From Streptomyces sp. NBC_01262 (GTDB lineage Bacteria; Actinomycetota; Actinomycetes; Streptomycetales; Streptomycetaceae): a stretch of DNA of 64,000 nt. Position numbers and translations under genes: made by a program. Below are positions 18,162-26,031 of this stretch, in pieces. The notes beneath the pieces are model-generated. The model saw only the letters and a program-made list of their open reading frames with translations, was not told the DNA's origin and ran no database searches. The stretch spans positions 7,348,501 through 7,412,500 of the forward strand of contig NZ_CP108462.1 of NCBI RefSeq assembly GCF_036226365.1, written 5' to 3'. How positions within the stretch are numbered: position 1 is the first letter of the stretch; the number at the start of each line of letters is the position of its first letter.

Positions 18162-19336
18162 CGCTGCGCGCGCAGGCCGTGGTCGACGGGCTCCAGCAGC
18201 CCGTCGAAGGCGTGCGGCAGCCGCATCCAGGCGCCGGGGCCGCCCGCGTACTCCTCGTCGGTGAGCAGGCAGGAGTCGAGCAGTTCGGTCAGCACCTCGC
18301 GGTCGAGGCCGGGGGAGGTGAAAGTCAGGTGCTGCGCGCGGTCGCCGTGTTCGGGGTGCCAGTCGAGGGCGGCGGCGACGCGCCGGGTGGGCGGTACGAG
18401 GTCCCAGGCGGCGTCGGGGAGGGAGGCGAGCCAGGGGCCTGCGGCCTCTACGGACAGGGTGCCGCCTGCCGCGTCCCAGGCGAGGAGGGTGTCGGGCCGG
18501 TCGGCCAGCCAGAAGCGGCCGCGGCTGCGGACGGCGGCGCAGGTGATGTCCTCAAGTGCCGTATACAACCGTTCGGGGTGGAAGGGGCGGGTCCGGTGCC
18601 ATACGGCGGTGACCACGCCGTGCTCGTCCGCTTCCTGCGGCAGTAGCGCGCAGGCCGGGTGCTGGCGGGCGGCAGCGGCGGCGACGTCGAAGCCCCCGAT
18701 GGCGGCGACGAGTTCGCCGGTGCCGATGGCGACCCGGCGGGCCGTGGGATGCAGTTGTCCGAGGAGCGCCGCGTCGGCCGGATCGGCGTCGCCGTCCGTG
18801 CGGGCGACCGCGAGCACGGGGGCGTACTCCAACTGCCGGGCGAAGGTGTCGGCGACCGTGCGCTCGTCGCTGCGCGCGGCGGCCAGCCCGGTCTCCAGCA
18901 GGTCGTCCCCGCAGGACAGGTACGGCAGGACCAGCGCCGGGTCCACCGCCGTGATCACCGCTGAAACGCTCAGCCCGGCGGAGGCGATCACCTCGGCCAT
19001 CGTCTGCGGCTCGACCGAGTCCCACAGCTCCACGACCGCGAGCGGGGTCTCGCTGACCTCCGCCAGCCGCAGCAGCTCGGGCACCAGGTCCTCGCGCAGG
19101 GCGCAGCAGGCGCAGTCGTTGACCAGCGGGGTCTCGCCGCTGTCCAGCAGCCCGGCGGTGTCGAAGACCGTACGCCGGACCGTGCCCGTCGCCGCCGCGT
19201 CGGCGAGGTCGTGGTAGAGGCCCACAGCCTCGGGGACCGTGCGCAGCAGCTCGTCGATCGCCTCGCGGCGCGCGTCGGCGTGCAGCCCGCAGACGATCGC
19301 GACCCGGGTCCGGGTCCGTGCCGGTGTCATTGCCAT
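18158..19336 (-). CDS. CobW/YciC-like protein with degenerate P-loop, probably Zur-controlled
   Basis: The 392 residues have the family layout. The CxCC metal-binding motif is present (NDCACCALREDLVPELLRLA), followed by VVELWDSVEPQTM, and a C-terminal CobW_C domain (VTAVWHRTRPFHPERLYTAL, SRGRFWLADRP). The Walker A loop is not: where GxxGxGKT is expected the sequence is CGLHADARREAIDELL. It may therefore be a metal chaperone that no longer binds GTP normally. It is divergent from Zn-independent ribosomal proteins, a classic Zur regulon arrangement. I chose the ATG at 19336, where a -10-like TACGGT stands six bases upstream, suggesting a leaderless transcript. ATG 19330 is possible. Confidence 0.82.
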   Translation of the reverse strand: MAMTPARTRTRVAIVCGLHADARREAIDELLRTVPEAVGLYHDLADAAATGTVRRTVFDTAGLLDSGETPLVNDCACCALREDLVPELLRLAEVSETPLAVVELWDSVEPQTMAEVIASAGLSVSAVITAVDPALVLPYLSCGDDLLETGLAAARSDERTVADTFARQLEYAPVLAVARTDGDADPADAALLGQLHPTARRVAIGTGELVAAIGGFDVAAAAARQHPACALLPQEADEHGVVTAVWHRTRPFHPERLYTALEDITCAAVRSRGRFWLADRPDTLLAWDAAGGTLSVEAAGPWLASLPDAAWDLVPPTRRVAAALDWHPEHGDRAQHLTFTSPGLDREVLTELLDSCLLTDEEYAGGPGAWMRLPHAFDGLLEPVDHGLRAQR

Positions 19337-19357
19337 GTGAGCACCGTACACCAACGT

Positions 19358-19376
19358 GGTTTTCATTTTCATCTGG
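19358..19376. promoter_or_regulatory. Probable Zur operator between cobW-like gene and rpmB paralogue
   Basis: On the minus strand the sequence reads GATGAAAATGAAAACC. The left half matches the Streptomyces Zur box half-site (TGAAAATG) and the right half is degenerate. It lies centrally between two divergent genes that belong to Zur regulons in other Streptomyces. TANNNT-type -10 boxes flank it on both sides (TACGGT for cobW-like, TACTGT for rpmB), each six or seven bases before its ATG. Confidence 0.6.
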
Positions 19377-19393
19377 ATGCTACTGTGCTCCGC

Positions 19394-19630
19394 ATGTCAG
19401 CTCACTGCCAATTGACCGGCCGCAAGCCCGGCTTCGGCCACGCCATCTCGCACTCCCACGTCCGCACCAAGCGCCGCTTCGACCCCAACATCCAGCGCAA
19501 GCGCTACTGGCTGCCCGGGGAAGGGCGTTTCGTGCGCCTCACCCTCAGCGCCAAGGGCATCAAGACCGTCGACACCATCGGCGTCGAAGCCGCCGTAGCC
19601 CGCATCCGGGCCCGAGGGGAGAAGGTCTGA
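19394..19630 (+). CDS. rpmB: 50S ribosomal protein L28, zinc-independent paralogue
   Basis: These 78 residues are a complete L28: MSAHCQLTGRKPGFGHAISH, then SHVRTKRRFDPN and LSAKGIKTVDTIGVE. Only one Cys is present, so it lacks the two CxxC pairs of the zinc-binding form. Such C-minus copies replace the Zn form under zinc starvation and free zinc; in Streptomyces they are repressed by Zur. TACTGT seven bases before the ATG suggests a leaderless message. The stop overlaps the S14 start as TGATG. Confidence 0.93.
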   Translation: MSAHCQLTGRKPGFGHAISHSHVRTKRRFDPNIQRKRYWLPGEGRFVRLTLSAKGIKTVDTIGVEAAVARIRARGEKV

Positions 19631-19935
19631 TGGCCAAGGCAAGCAAGATCGCGAAAAACGAGCAGCGCCGCCTGGTCGTCGCCCGCTACGCCGCCCGACG
19701 CGCGGTGCTGAAGGCCCTCATCGCCAACCCCCGTACCCCCGGCCCCGAACGCGACGCAGCCCAGGCCGAGTTGCGCCGCCAGCCCCGCGACGCGAGCCCC
19801 ACCCGCCTGCGCAACCGCGACGCGGTCGACGGCCGCCCGCGCGGCACCTTGCGTAAGTTCGGCATCTCGCGGATCCGGCTGCGCGAGATGGCTCACGCCG
19901 GGCAGTTGCCGGGGGTCAGGAAGAGCAGCTGGTAG
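19630..19935 (+). CDS. rpsN: 30S ribosomal protein S14, zinc-independent paralogue
   Basis: The 101 residues (MAKASKIAKNEQRRLVVARY at the start, RNRDAVDGRPRGTLRKFGIS near the end) match the long, Cys-free S14 type. The zinc-binding S14 is about 61 residues and has CxxC motifs; this one has no cysteine. It is translationally coupled to the L28 gene (TGATG). The pair with the divergent CobW-like gene makes a zinc-sparing unit. The stop is only four bases from the convergent eutC stop. Confidence 0.95.
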   Translation: MAKASKIAKNEQRRLVVARYAARRAVLKALIANPRTPGPERDAAQAELRRQPRDASPTRLRNRDAVDGRPRGTLRKFGISRIRLREMAHAGQLPGVRKSSW

Positions 19936-19939
19936 GCCG

Positions 19940-20713
19940 TTATGGCGCGGGCAGCGACGGCGGGGCCACCGCGTCCGACTCGTCCTTGAGGGCGACGCCC
20001 GTGAGGCGCAGCTCGCGCGCCCGGAGCATGAGGGCGGCGAGCTTGCGTGCGGCTTCGGCGTAGGAGAGGCCGAGCGGGGGACGGATGTTGGACAGGCAGT
20101 TGCGGTCGGCGTCGGTGGTGCGGCCGGGGCGGGGGTCGTAGGTGAGGTAGGCGCCGAGGGAGTCGGCCGCGGACATGCCGGGGCGTTCGCCGATGAGGAC
20201 GACGGCCATCGTGGCGCCCATGGCGTGGGCGATGTCGTCGCCGAGGGCGACGCGGGCCTGCTCGGCGAGGACGACGGGGGCGGTGCGCCAGCCGGGGAGG
20301 AGGGCGGAGGTCTCCCACAGGACGGCGGCGGCGTGTTCGTGGACGGCGCGGCTGGAGAGGCCGTCGGCGATGACGAATACGAGATCCCAGTCGCCGCGCG
20401 GGAGGCGGGCCCGGTCGGCGTCGGCCAGCTTCCGGCCGAGGTCGGGGCGCTGGAGGTAGGTGAGCCGGTCGGGGGCGGCGCTGTGGACGCGTACGGTCGG
20501 TACGCCGGTGAGGGAGGCGGCGACCACGTCCGCGTCGAAGGGGGAGTGGACGGCGTCGCGGGCGGCGGCGTGGGCGGCCTGGAGTTCGAGTCGGTGCTGC
20601 GTGGGAAGCGCCGAACCCGCGCGGCCGAGGCCGATCCGGGCCTGGGTGTGGCGGCGCAGGGCGGCCCACATGGTGGCGTCGGTGGCCTCGGCGACGAGCT
20701 GATGGTCCGTCAT
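19940..20713 (-). CDS. eutC: Ethanolamine ammonia-lyase, small subunit
   Basis: The 257 residues carry the EutC pattern: ARIGLGRAGSALPTQHRLELQ near the start, DLVFVIADGLSSRAVHEHA, and DPRPGRTTDADRNCLSNIRP toward the end with the conserved NCxSNIR. EutC with EutB forms the adenosylcobalamin enzyme that splits ethanolamine into acetaldehyde and ammonia. Its ATG overlaps the eutB stop (ATGA). A very long open frame continues upstream through eutB, but codon pattern and family alignment place the start here. Confidence 0.95.
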   Translation of the reverse strand: MTDHQLVAEATDATMWAALRRHTQARIGLGRAGSALPTQHRLELQAAHAAARDAVHSPFDADVVAASLTGVPTVRVHSAAPDRLTYLQRPDLGRKLADADRARLPRGDWDLVFVIADGLSSRAVHEHAAAVLWETSALLPGWRTAPVVLAEQARVALGDDIAHAMGATMAVVLIGERPGMSAADSLGAYLTYDPRPGRTTDADRNCLSNIRPPLGLSYAEAARKLAALMLRARELRLTGVALKDESDAVAPPSLPAP

Positions 20714-22092
20714 GCGGCCAGCTCCTTGAGGGGGTGGGCGGTGCCGGTGAGGTCGCGTATGCCGCCGTGGTCGTCGAGCAGGCCGATACGGTCCAGCCAG
20801 GCCTCGAACTCGGGGGCGGGGCGCAGCCCGAGCACCTCGCGGACGTACAGCGCGTCGTGGTACGAGGCGGACTGGTAGTTGAGCATGATGTCGTCGCCGC
20901 CGGGGGTGCAGATCACGAAGGACGCGCCCGCCACGCCCAGCATGGTGAGCATGGTGGCGATGTCGTCGTCGTCCGCGTCGGCGTGGTTGGTGTAGCAGAT
21001 GTCCAGGCCCATCGGCAGCCCGAGCAGCTTGCCGCAGAAGTGGTCCTCCAGGGCGGCGCGCAGGATCTGCCGGCCGTCGTAGAGGTACTCCGGGCCGATG
21101 AAGCCGACGACCGTGTTGACCAGCAGCGGGTCGTAGCGGCGGGCCACGGCGTACGCGCGGGCCTCCACCGTCTGCTGGTCGACGCCGTGGTGGGCGTCGG
21201 CGGACAGTGCGCTGCCCTGGCCGGTCTCGAAGTACAGGGCGTTGCCGCCGACCGTGCCCCGGCCCAGCTCGGCGGCGGCGGTGTGGGCCTCGTCGAGGAG
21301 GCCGAGGGTGACGCCGAAGGAGGCGTTGGCGGCCTGGGTGCCGGCGATCGACTGGAAGACCAGGTCGACGGGGGCGCCGGCCTCCATCAGGCCGATGCTG
21401 GTGGTGACGTGGGACAGGACGCAGGACTGGGTGGGGATGGCGTAGCGCTGGATCACCCCGTCGAGGAGTTCGAGGAGATCGCGTACGGCCCGGGGGCTGT
21501 CGGTGGCCGGGTTGATGCCGATGACGGCGTCGCCGGAGCCGAGGAGGAGGCCGTCCAGGAGGGCGGCGGCCACGCCCGCCGGGTCGTCGGTGGGGTGGTT
21601 GGGCTGCAGACGGGTCGAGATGCGGCCCGGCAGGCCGATGGTGGAGCGGAAGGCGGTGACGACCCGCACCTTGCGGGCGACCGCGACCAGGTCGGCGTTG
21701 CCCATGAGCTTGGAGACGGCGGCGGCCATCTCGGGAGTGATCCCGGGGGAGACGGCGGCCAGGGCCTCGGCGTCGGCGGCCGCCGAGAGCAGCCACTCGC
21801 GGAACTCGCCGACCGTGAGCCCGGCGACCGGGGCGAAGGCGGCGGCGTCGTGCGTGTCGATGATGAGGCGGGTCACGTCGTCGTCCTCGTACGGGATGAC
21901 CGGCTCGGCGAGGAACGTGGCGAGCGGCACCTCCGCCAGGGCGAGACGGGCCGCGACCCGGTCCTGCGCGGACTCGGCGGCGAGCCCGGCCAGCCGGTCG
22001 CCGGAGCGCTCGGGGCTCGCGGCGGCGAGCAGCCTGGCCAGGTCGGCGAAGCGGTAGCTCCGGCCCCCGAGGGTTGCGGTGTAACCGCTCAT
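20710..22092 (-). CDS. eutB: Ethanolamine ammonia-lyase, large subunit
   Basis: The 460 residues are full length for EutB. Recognisable parts are KLMGNADLVAVARKV, the substrate-binding RISTRLQPNHPTDD, GDAVIGINPATDS, YFETGQGSALSADAH and LDICYTNHADADDDD, all part of the TIM-barrel active site with adenosylcobalamin. No carboxysome shell or reactivase genes are nearby, so this is the simple soluble pathway used by actinobacteria to take nitrogen and carbon from ethanolamine. It is divergent from the permease gene over a 223-bp control region. Confidence 0.96.
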   Translation of the reverse strand: MSGYTATLGGRSYRFADLARLLAAASPERSGDRLAGLAAESAQDRVAARLALAEVPLATFLAEPVIPYEDDDVTRLIIDTHDAAAFAPVAGLTVGEFREWLLSAAADAEALAAVSPGITPEMAAAVSKLMGNADLVAVARKVRVVTAFRSTIGLPGRISTRLQPNHPTDDPAGVAAALLDGLLLGSGDAVIGINPATDSPRAVRDLLELLDGVIQRYAIPTQSCVLSHVTTSIGLMEAGAPVDLVFQSIAGTQAANASFGVTLGLLDEAHTAAAELGRGTVGGNALYFETGQGSALSADAHHGVDQQTVEARAYAVARRYDPLLVNTVVGFIGPEYLYDGRQILRAALEDHFCGKLLGLPMGLDICYTNHADADDDDIATMLTMLGVAGASFVICTPGGDDIMLNYQSASYHDALYVREVLGLRPAPEFEAWLDRIGLLDDHGGIRDLTGTAHPLKELAA

Positions 22093-22315
22093 GTGTGTGG
22101 TGCTCCGTTCTGCATGTCCCAGCTCTCGACCGTACGAGCGGCCGGAGCGGGTGGTCCATGCACGGATGGAGAGTTAACACAGTCGTTCCTTTCTTAGGCG
22201 GCGTTGACCCAGAGTTAACACTCAGACCAGCAAAACGACGCATTTGGGCTGTCAGTATTCCGATTCGCAGGACGCAACATGACCCACATGGCGAAACATG
22301 GAGAGGGGCCACCCG
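22093..22315. promoter_or_regulatory. Divergent control region of eutB and the ethanolamine permease gene
   Basis: The decamer GAGTTAACAC occurs twice in the same direction, at 22171-22180 and 22212-22221, 41 bp or about four helical turns apart. GTTGAC is just before the second copy. Such spacing suits a dimeric or looping regulator. GTTAAC loosely recalls part of a GlnR site but does not match its full spacing. The ribosome site of the permease gene (GGAGAGGGG) lies at the end. Confidence 0.5.
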
Positions 22316-23851
22316 ATGGCAGTACAAGAGGGCGTAGCCCCGGCGGCACCGTCGGCGTCCGAGACGCCGCACCGACTGGCCTCCGGCGCGCTGGGACTTC
22401 CCGGCGTCATCTTCTGCATCGTCACGGGCGCGGCGCCCATGACGGCGATGCTGTTCAACGTCCCCGTCGCCGTGATGGGCGCGGGATACGGTGCGCCCGC
22501 GGCGTTCCTGCTGGCCACGCTCGCGCTGACGATCTTCTCCGTCGGATACATCGCGATGAGCCGCCGGGTGACCTCCGCCGGCGGCTTCTACACCTTCGTC
22601 ACGCGAGGCCTCGGCCGGATCCCGGGCGTCGGCTCCGGCGTGCTGATCGCGCTGTGCTACATGCTCTTCTCCGCCTCCGTCATCGGTGTGATGGGCTACT
22701 TCGCGGCCACCAGCATCGACTCGTGGTTCGGCGTGGACATCCCCGTGTGGGTCTACATGTTCGGGGCGCTCGCGCTCATGTCCGTGCTCGCCTGGTTCCA
22801 CATCGAGCTGACCACCAAGGTCCTGGGCGTCTCCCTCGTCGCGGAGGTCCTCGCGCTGGTCATCCTCGCGGTGGGCATCTTCGCCCACGGCGGAGCGGAC
22901 GGCCTGTCCGCCAAGCCGTTCAACCCGGCCGAGGCCTTCGGCAACAGCAGCGCCTCCCACACCTTCGGTGCGGCCGCCGCCGGTGTCGCCCTCTTCGCCG
23001 CCTTCTGGTCCTGGGTCGGCTTCGAGATGGCCCCGAACTACGCGGAGGAGTCCCGCGACCCGCACCGCATCGCCAAGGCCGCGACCTACGGCTCGGTGAT
23101 CGGGCTCGGCGTGCTCTACATGTTCGTCTCCTACACCTTCGTCTCCGGCTGGGGCCTGAACGGGGCCGCCGAAGCGGTGAAGAAGCAGTTCGCGGGCGAC
23201 ATCGCCTCGGCCTTCTACCCGCTCGCCGAGACCTTCGTCGGCCACTGGCTGGTGGTCGTGTTCCAGGTGCTGGCCATCGTCAGCCCCTTCGCCTGCGCCA
23301 TGGCCTTCTACAACACCGGCGCCCGCTACCTGTTCTCGCTGGCCCGTGAGGGCGTCGCCCCCGCCCCGCTGGCCAAGACCTCCAAGCACCACAGCCCGGC
23401 CGCCGCGTCGATGACCGTCACGGTCCTGGTCGGCCTGATCGTCCTCGGCTTCACCGTCTACGACAGCAGCACCGAGGGCGCGCTCCTCAAGCTGGGCACC
23501 TGGGCGCCGCTGATGGGTGTCTTCGGCATCCTCGGGGTGCAGGCCCTGACCTCCTTCGCGGTCATCCGGTACTTCCTCACCACCGCCCGCGACGGCTTCC
23601 ACTGGTTCACCACCCTGGTCGCCCCGGTCATCGGCGCGGCGGCCATGATCGGCGCGATGTACCTCCTCATGGAGAACCGGCCCGCGCTGTCCGGTGACGC
23701 CGAGGTGCCGTTCATCAAGTACCTGCCCGAGGCCGTCGTCCTGATGTTCCTGCTCGGTGCGGGCATCGCCCTGTGGCTGCGGGCCAAGAAGCCCGCCCAG
23801 TACGAGGTGCTGGGCCACTTCGAGCACGCCGACCCGGTCGACGCGGTCTGA
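22316..23851 (+). CDS. eat: Ethanolamine permease, APC family
   Basis: The 511 residues form about twelve membrane helices with an APC start (LASGALGLPGVIFCIVTGAAPM) and the family helix-6 stretch AAFWSWVGFEMAPNYAEESRDP. The ATG at 22316 is chosen because GGAGAGGGG precedes it by seven bases; an earlier in-frame ATG at 22298 would include this site in the coding part. It faces eutB across a shared control region, so ethanolamine uptake is the best reading. Other amine or amino-acid substrates cannot be excluded from sequence. A strong hairpin follows the stop. Confidence 0.85.
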   Translation: MAVQEGVAPAAPSASETPHRLASGALGLPGVIFCIVTGAAPMTAMLFNVPVAVMGAGYGAPAAFLLATLALTIFSVGYIAMSRRVTSAGGFYTFVTRGLGRIPGVGSGVLIALCYMLFSASVIGVMGYFAATSIDSWFGVDIPVWVYMFGALALMSVLAWFHIELTTKVLGVSLVAEVLALVILAVGIFAHGGADGLSAKPFNPAEAFGNSSASHTFGAAAAGVALFAAFWSWVGFEMAPNYAEESRDPHRIAKAATYGSVIGLGVLYMFVSYTFVSGWGLNGAAEAVKKQFAGDIASAFYPLAETFVGHWLVVVFQVLAIVSPFACAMAFYNTGARYLFSLAREGVAPAPLAKTSKHHSPAAASMTVTVLVGLIVLGFTVYDSSTEGALLKLGTWAPLMGVFGILGVQALTSFAVIRYFLTTARDGFHWFTTLVAPVIGAAAMIGAMYLLMENRPALSGDAEVPFIKYLPEAVVLMFLLGAGIALWLRAKKPAQYEVLGHFEHADPVDAV

Positions 23852-23864
23852 TTCCTTCGCTGCG

Positions 23865-23900
23865 GGTAAGGGGCGGGCGCCATGGTGCCCGCCCCTTACC
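23865..23900 (+). terminator. Strong hairpin after the ethanolamine permease gene
   Basis: GGTAAGGGGCGGGC and its perfect complement (14 bp) surround an 8-base loop, 13 bases past the stop. A short pyrimidine-rich stretch follows. It also separates this gene from the next one in the same direction. Confidence 0.88.
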
Positions 23901-23924
23901 GCTGCCCCCTTACGCTTGTCGCTT

Positions 23925-24899
23925 GTGTCCACTCTCCAAGCCGCCCTCGCCGACCTCCTCGACGGGCTGCCGCCCGGCCGTGCCGCCCAGGCCGTCGACC
24001 GGCTGATCGCCACGTACCGGGGGCGTACGCCCAGCAGGACCCCGATCCTGCGCGACCGTTCCGACGTCGCCGCCTACGCGGCCTACCGGATGCCCGCCAC
24101 GAACGCGGCGGTGCGGGCCGCCCTCGCGGAGTTCCGCGACCGGGCGGGCGACTGGGCCCCGGCCGACCACCTGGACGTCGGCGGCGGCACCGGGGCCGCG
24201 ACCTGGGCGGTCGGCGATGCCTGGGCCGAGGGCGGGCACCGCAGCACGGTCCTGGACTGGTCCGACGCCGCGCTCGCCCTGGGCCGCGAGCTCGCCGCGG
24301 GCGCGCAGTCCGCGTCCGTACGGGACGCGCAGTGGCGCAAGGCGCCGCTCGGCGGCGGGGCCCGGCTGCCCGAGGCCGACCTGGTCACCATCTCCTACGT
24401 CATCGGCGAGCTCGCCCCTCCCGACCGCACAGCGGTCATCGCCGAGGCCGCCCGGGCCGCCCGTGGCGCGGTCCTCGTCGTCGAGCCCGGCACCCCCGAC
24501 GGCTACGCCCGCGTCCTGGCCGCCCGCGACCAGCTGATCGCCGCCGGGTTCGCCGTGCTGGCCCCCTGCCCCCACGACACCGCCTGCCCCGTGCAGGCCC
24601 CCGACTGGTGCCACTTCGCGGCCCGCGTCAGCCGCTCCTCCCTGCACCGCCAGGTCAAGGGCGGCTCCCTGCCGTACGAGGACGAGAAGTTCAGCTACGT
24701 CGCCGCCGCCCGCTTCCCCGCCGCCCCGGCCGCCTCGCGCATCGTGCGGCACCCTCAGATCCGCAAGGGCCAGGTGCTCCTGGACCTCTGCACGGCCGAG
24801 GACGGGCTGCGGCGCGAGACGGTCACCAAGCGGCACGGCGACGCGTATCGCGCCGCCCGCGACGCGGACTGGGGCGACGCCTGGCCGCCCGGCGAGTAG
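23925..24899 (+). CDS. Rsm22-family small-subunit methyltransferase-like protein
   Basis: This 324-residue protein starts at GTG (STLQAALADLLDG). It has a class I SAM fold: the glycine loop DHLDVGGGTGAATWAV, an acidic strand-2 end (VLDWSDAALAL), and LVTISYVIGELAPPDR. C-terminal CPHDTACPVQAPDWCHFAARV holds the Cys cluster that binds iron-sulfur or zinc in Rsm22 relatives, and KFSYVAAAR is also conserved. Rsm22 proteins assist mitochondrial small-subunit assembly; the bacterial target is not established. It stands alone between a terminator and the convergent corA gene. Confidence 0.85.
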   Translation: MSTLQAALADLLDGLPPGRAAQAVDRLIATYRGRTPSRTPILRDRSDVAAYAAYRMPATNAAVRAALAEFRDRAGDWAPADHLDVGGGTGAATWAVGDAWAEGGHRSTVLDWSDAALALGRELAAGAQSASVRDAQWRKAPLGGGARLPEADLVTISYVIGELAPPDRTAVIAEAARAARGAVLVVEPGTPDGYARVLAARDQLIAAGFAVLAPCPHDTACPVQAPDWCHFAARVSRSSLHRQVKGGSLPYEDEKFSYVAAARFPAAPAASRIVRHPQIRKGQVLLDLCTAEDGLRRETVTKRHGDAYRAARDADWGDAWPPGE

Positions 24900-24903
24900 G
24901 GCT

Positions 24904-26031
24904 CTACAGCCAGCCGACCCGCCGGAAGACCCGGTACGCGGTGAAGGACAGCGCCGCCGTGACGCCGAGCATCAGCGGATACCCGAACATCCAGCGCAGC
25001 TCCGGCATGTGCTCGAAGTTCATCCCGTAGAAACCGGCGATCATGGTCGGGATGGCGAGGATGGCCGCACCGGCGCTGATCCGCCGCATGTCGACGTTCT
25101 GCTGGACGGCGAGCTGGCTGAGGTTGGCGGCGAGCAGGCCGTCGACGAGTTCGCTGTAGCCGGAGAGGCGTTCGCGGACCTGGGTGAGGTGGTCGGCGAC
25201 ATCGCGGAGGTAGCGGGCGATCTCGGGGCTGATGGAGGGCTGCGGTTCCTCGGCGAGGCGCTGGAGGGGGCGGGCCATGGGCTGGACGGCGCGCTTGAAC
25301 TCGATGAGCTCGCGCTTGAGCTGGTAGACGCGCTCGGCGTCGTCGCCGTGGCCGGGGGAGAAGACATCGGCTTCGAGCTGCTCGACGTCGAGTTCGACGG
25401 CGTCGGCGACATCGAGGTAGTCGTCCACGACCTGGTCCGCTATGGCGTGCATGACGGCCGCCGGGCCCTGGGCGAGGACATCGGGCCGCCCTTCGAGCGC
25501 CTTGCGCACGCGGCCCAGCCCGGGGGCGCTGCCGTGCCGGACCGCGACGACGAAGTCCGGGCCGACGAACAGCAGGATCTCGCCGGTGTCGACGACATCG
25601 GTGGTCGCGGTGAGCTTCTCGTGCTCGACGAACACGATGGTCTTCAGGACCAGGAACAGCGTGTCCCCGTACTGCTCCAGCTTGGGCCGCTGGTGGGCCT
25701 TGACGGCGTCCTCCACGGCGAGCGGGTGCAGCCCGAAGGCGTCGGCGACCTCCGCGATGTGCTCGACGTCCGGCTGGTAGAGGCCGATCCAGACGAAGCT
25801 GCCGGGCCGCTCGCGCGCGGACTTCATCGCCTCGCGCAGCGGCAGCGTGGCCTGGCGCACGCCGTCCTCGTACAGGGCACAGTCCACGACCACGTCATCG
25901 GTGCACTTGCGCGGGGCGGGCGGCGCCGGGGCATCCGTCCAGCGGGCGCGCGGGCGCCGCCGCATCCACTGCCGCCCGGTCGTCGTCGTGTCGCTCATAC
26001 CGCTAGTACTACTACTGCTGCTACCGCTCAT
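24904..26031 (-). CDS. corA: CorA-type magnesium/cobalt channel
   Basis: The 375 residues have a long cytoplasmic, acidic and helical N-terminal domain (FVWIGLYQPDVEHIAEVADAF) and two C-terminal helices. The selectivity motif YGMNF comes straight after the first helix (ILAIPTMIAGFYGMNFEHMPEL). The basic C-terminal end RVFRRVGWL is typical. It would be a homopentameric Mg2+ channel. The start is set at the ATG in an ATGA overlap with the upstream oxidoreductase gene; this adds a Ser-rich leader. An ATG at 25998 would skip that leader and is nearer the family norm. Confidence 0.93.
   Translation of the reverse strand: MSGSSSSSTSGMSDTTTTGRQWMRRRPRARWTDAPAPPAPRKCTDDVVVDCALYEDGVRQATLPLREAMKSARERPGSFVWIGLYQPDVEHIAEVADAFGLHPLAVEDAVKAHQRPKLEQYGDTLFLVLKTIVFVEHEKLTATTDVVDTGEILLFVGPDFVVAVRHGSAPGLGRVRKALEGRPDVLAQGPAAVMHAIADQVVDDYLDVADAVELDVEQLEADVFSPGHGDDAERVYQLKRELIEFKRAVQPMARPLQRLAEEPQPSISPEIARYLRDVADHLTQVRERLSGYSELVDGLLAANLSQLAVQQNVDMRRISAGAAILAIPTMIAGFYGMNFEHMPELRWMFGYPLMLGVTAALSFTAYRVFRRVGWL

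Noticed and set aside
19940..24013. A 1357-codon open frame on the minus strand across eutC, eutB and the permease gene
   Set aside because: Only its last 257 codons (EutC) match a family. The rest is a GC-rich antisense or shifted shadow of eutB and the permease gene, with Arg/His/Gly-rich, non-globular composition.
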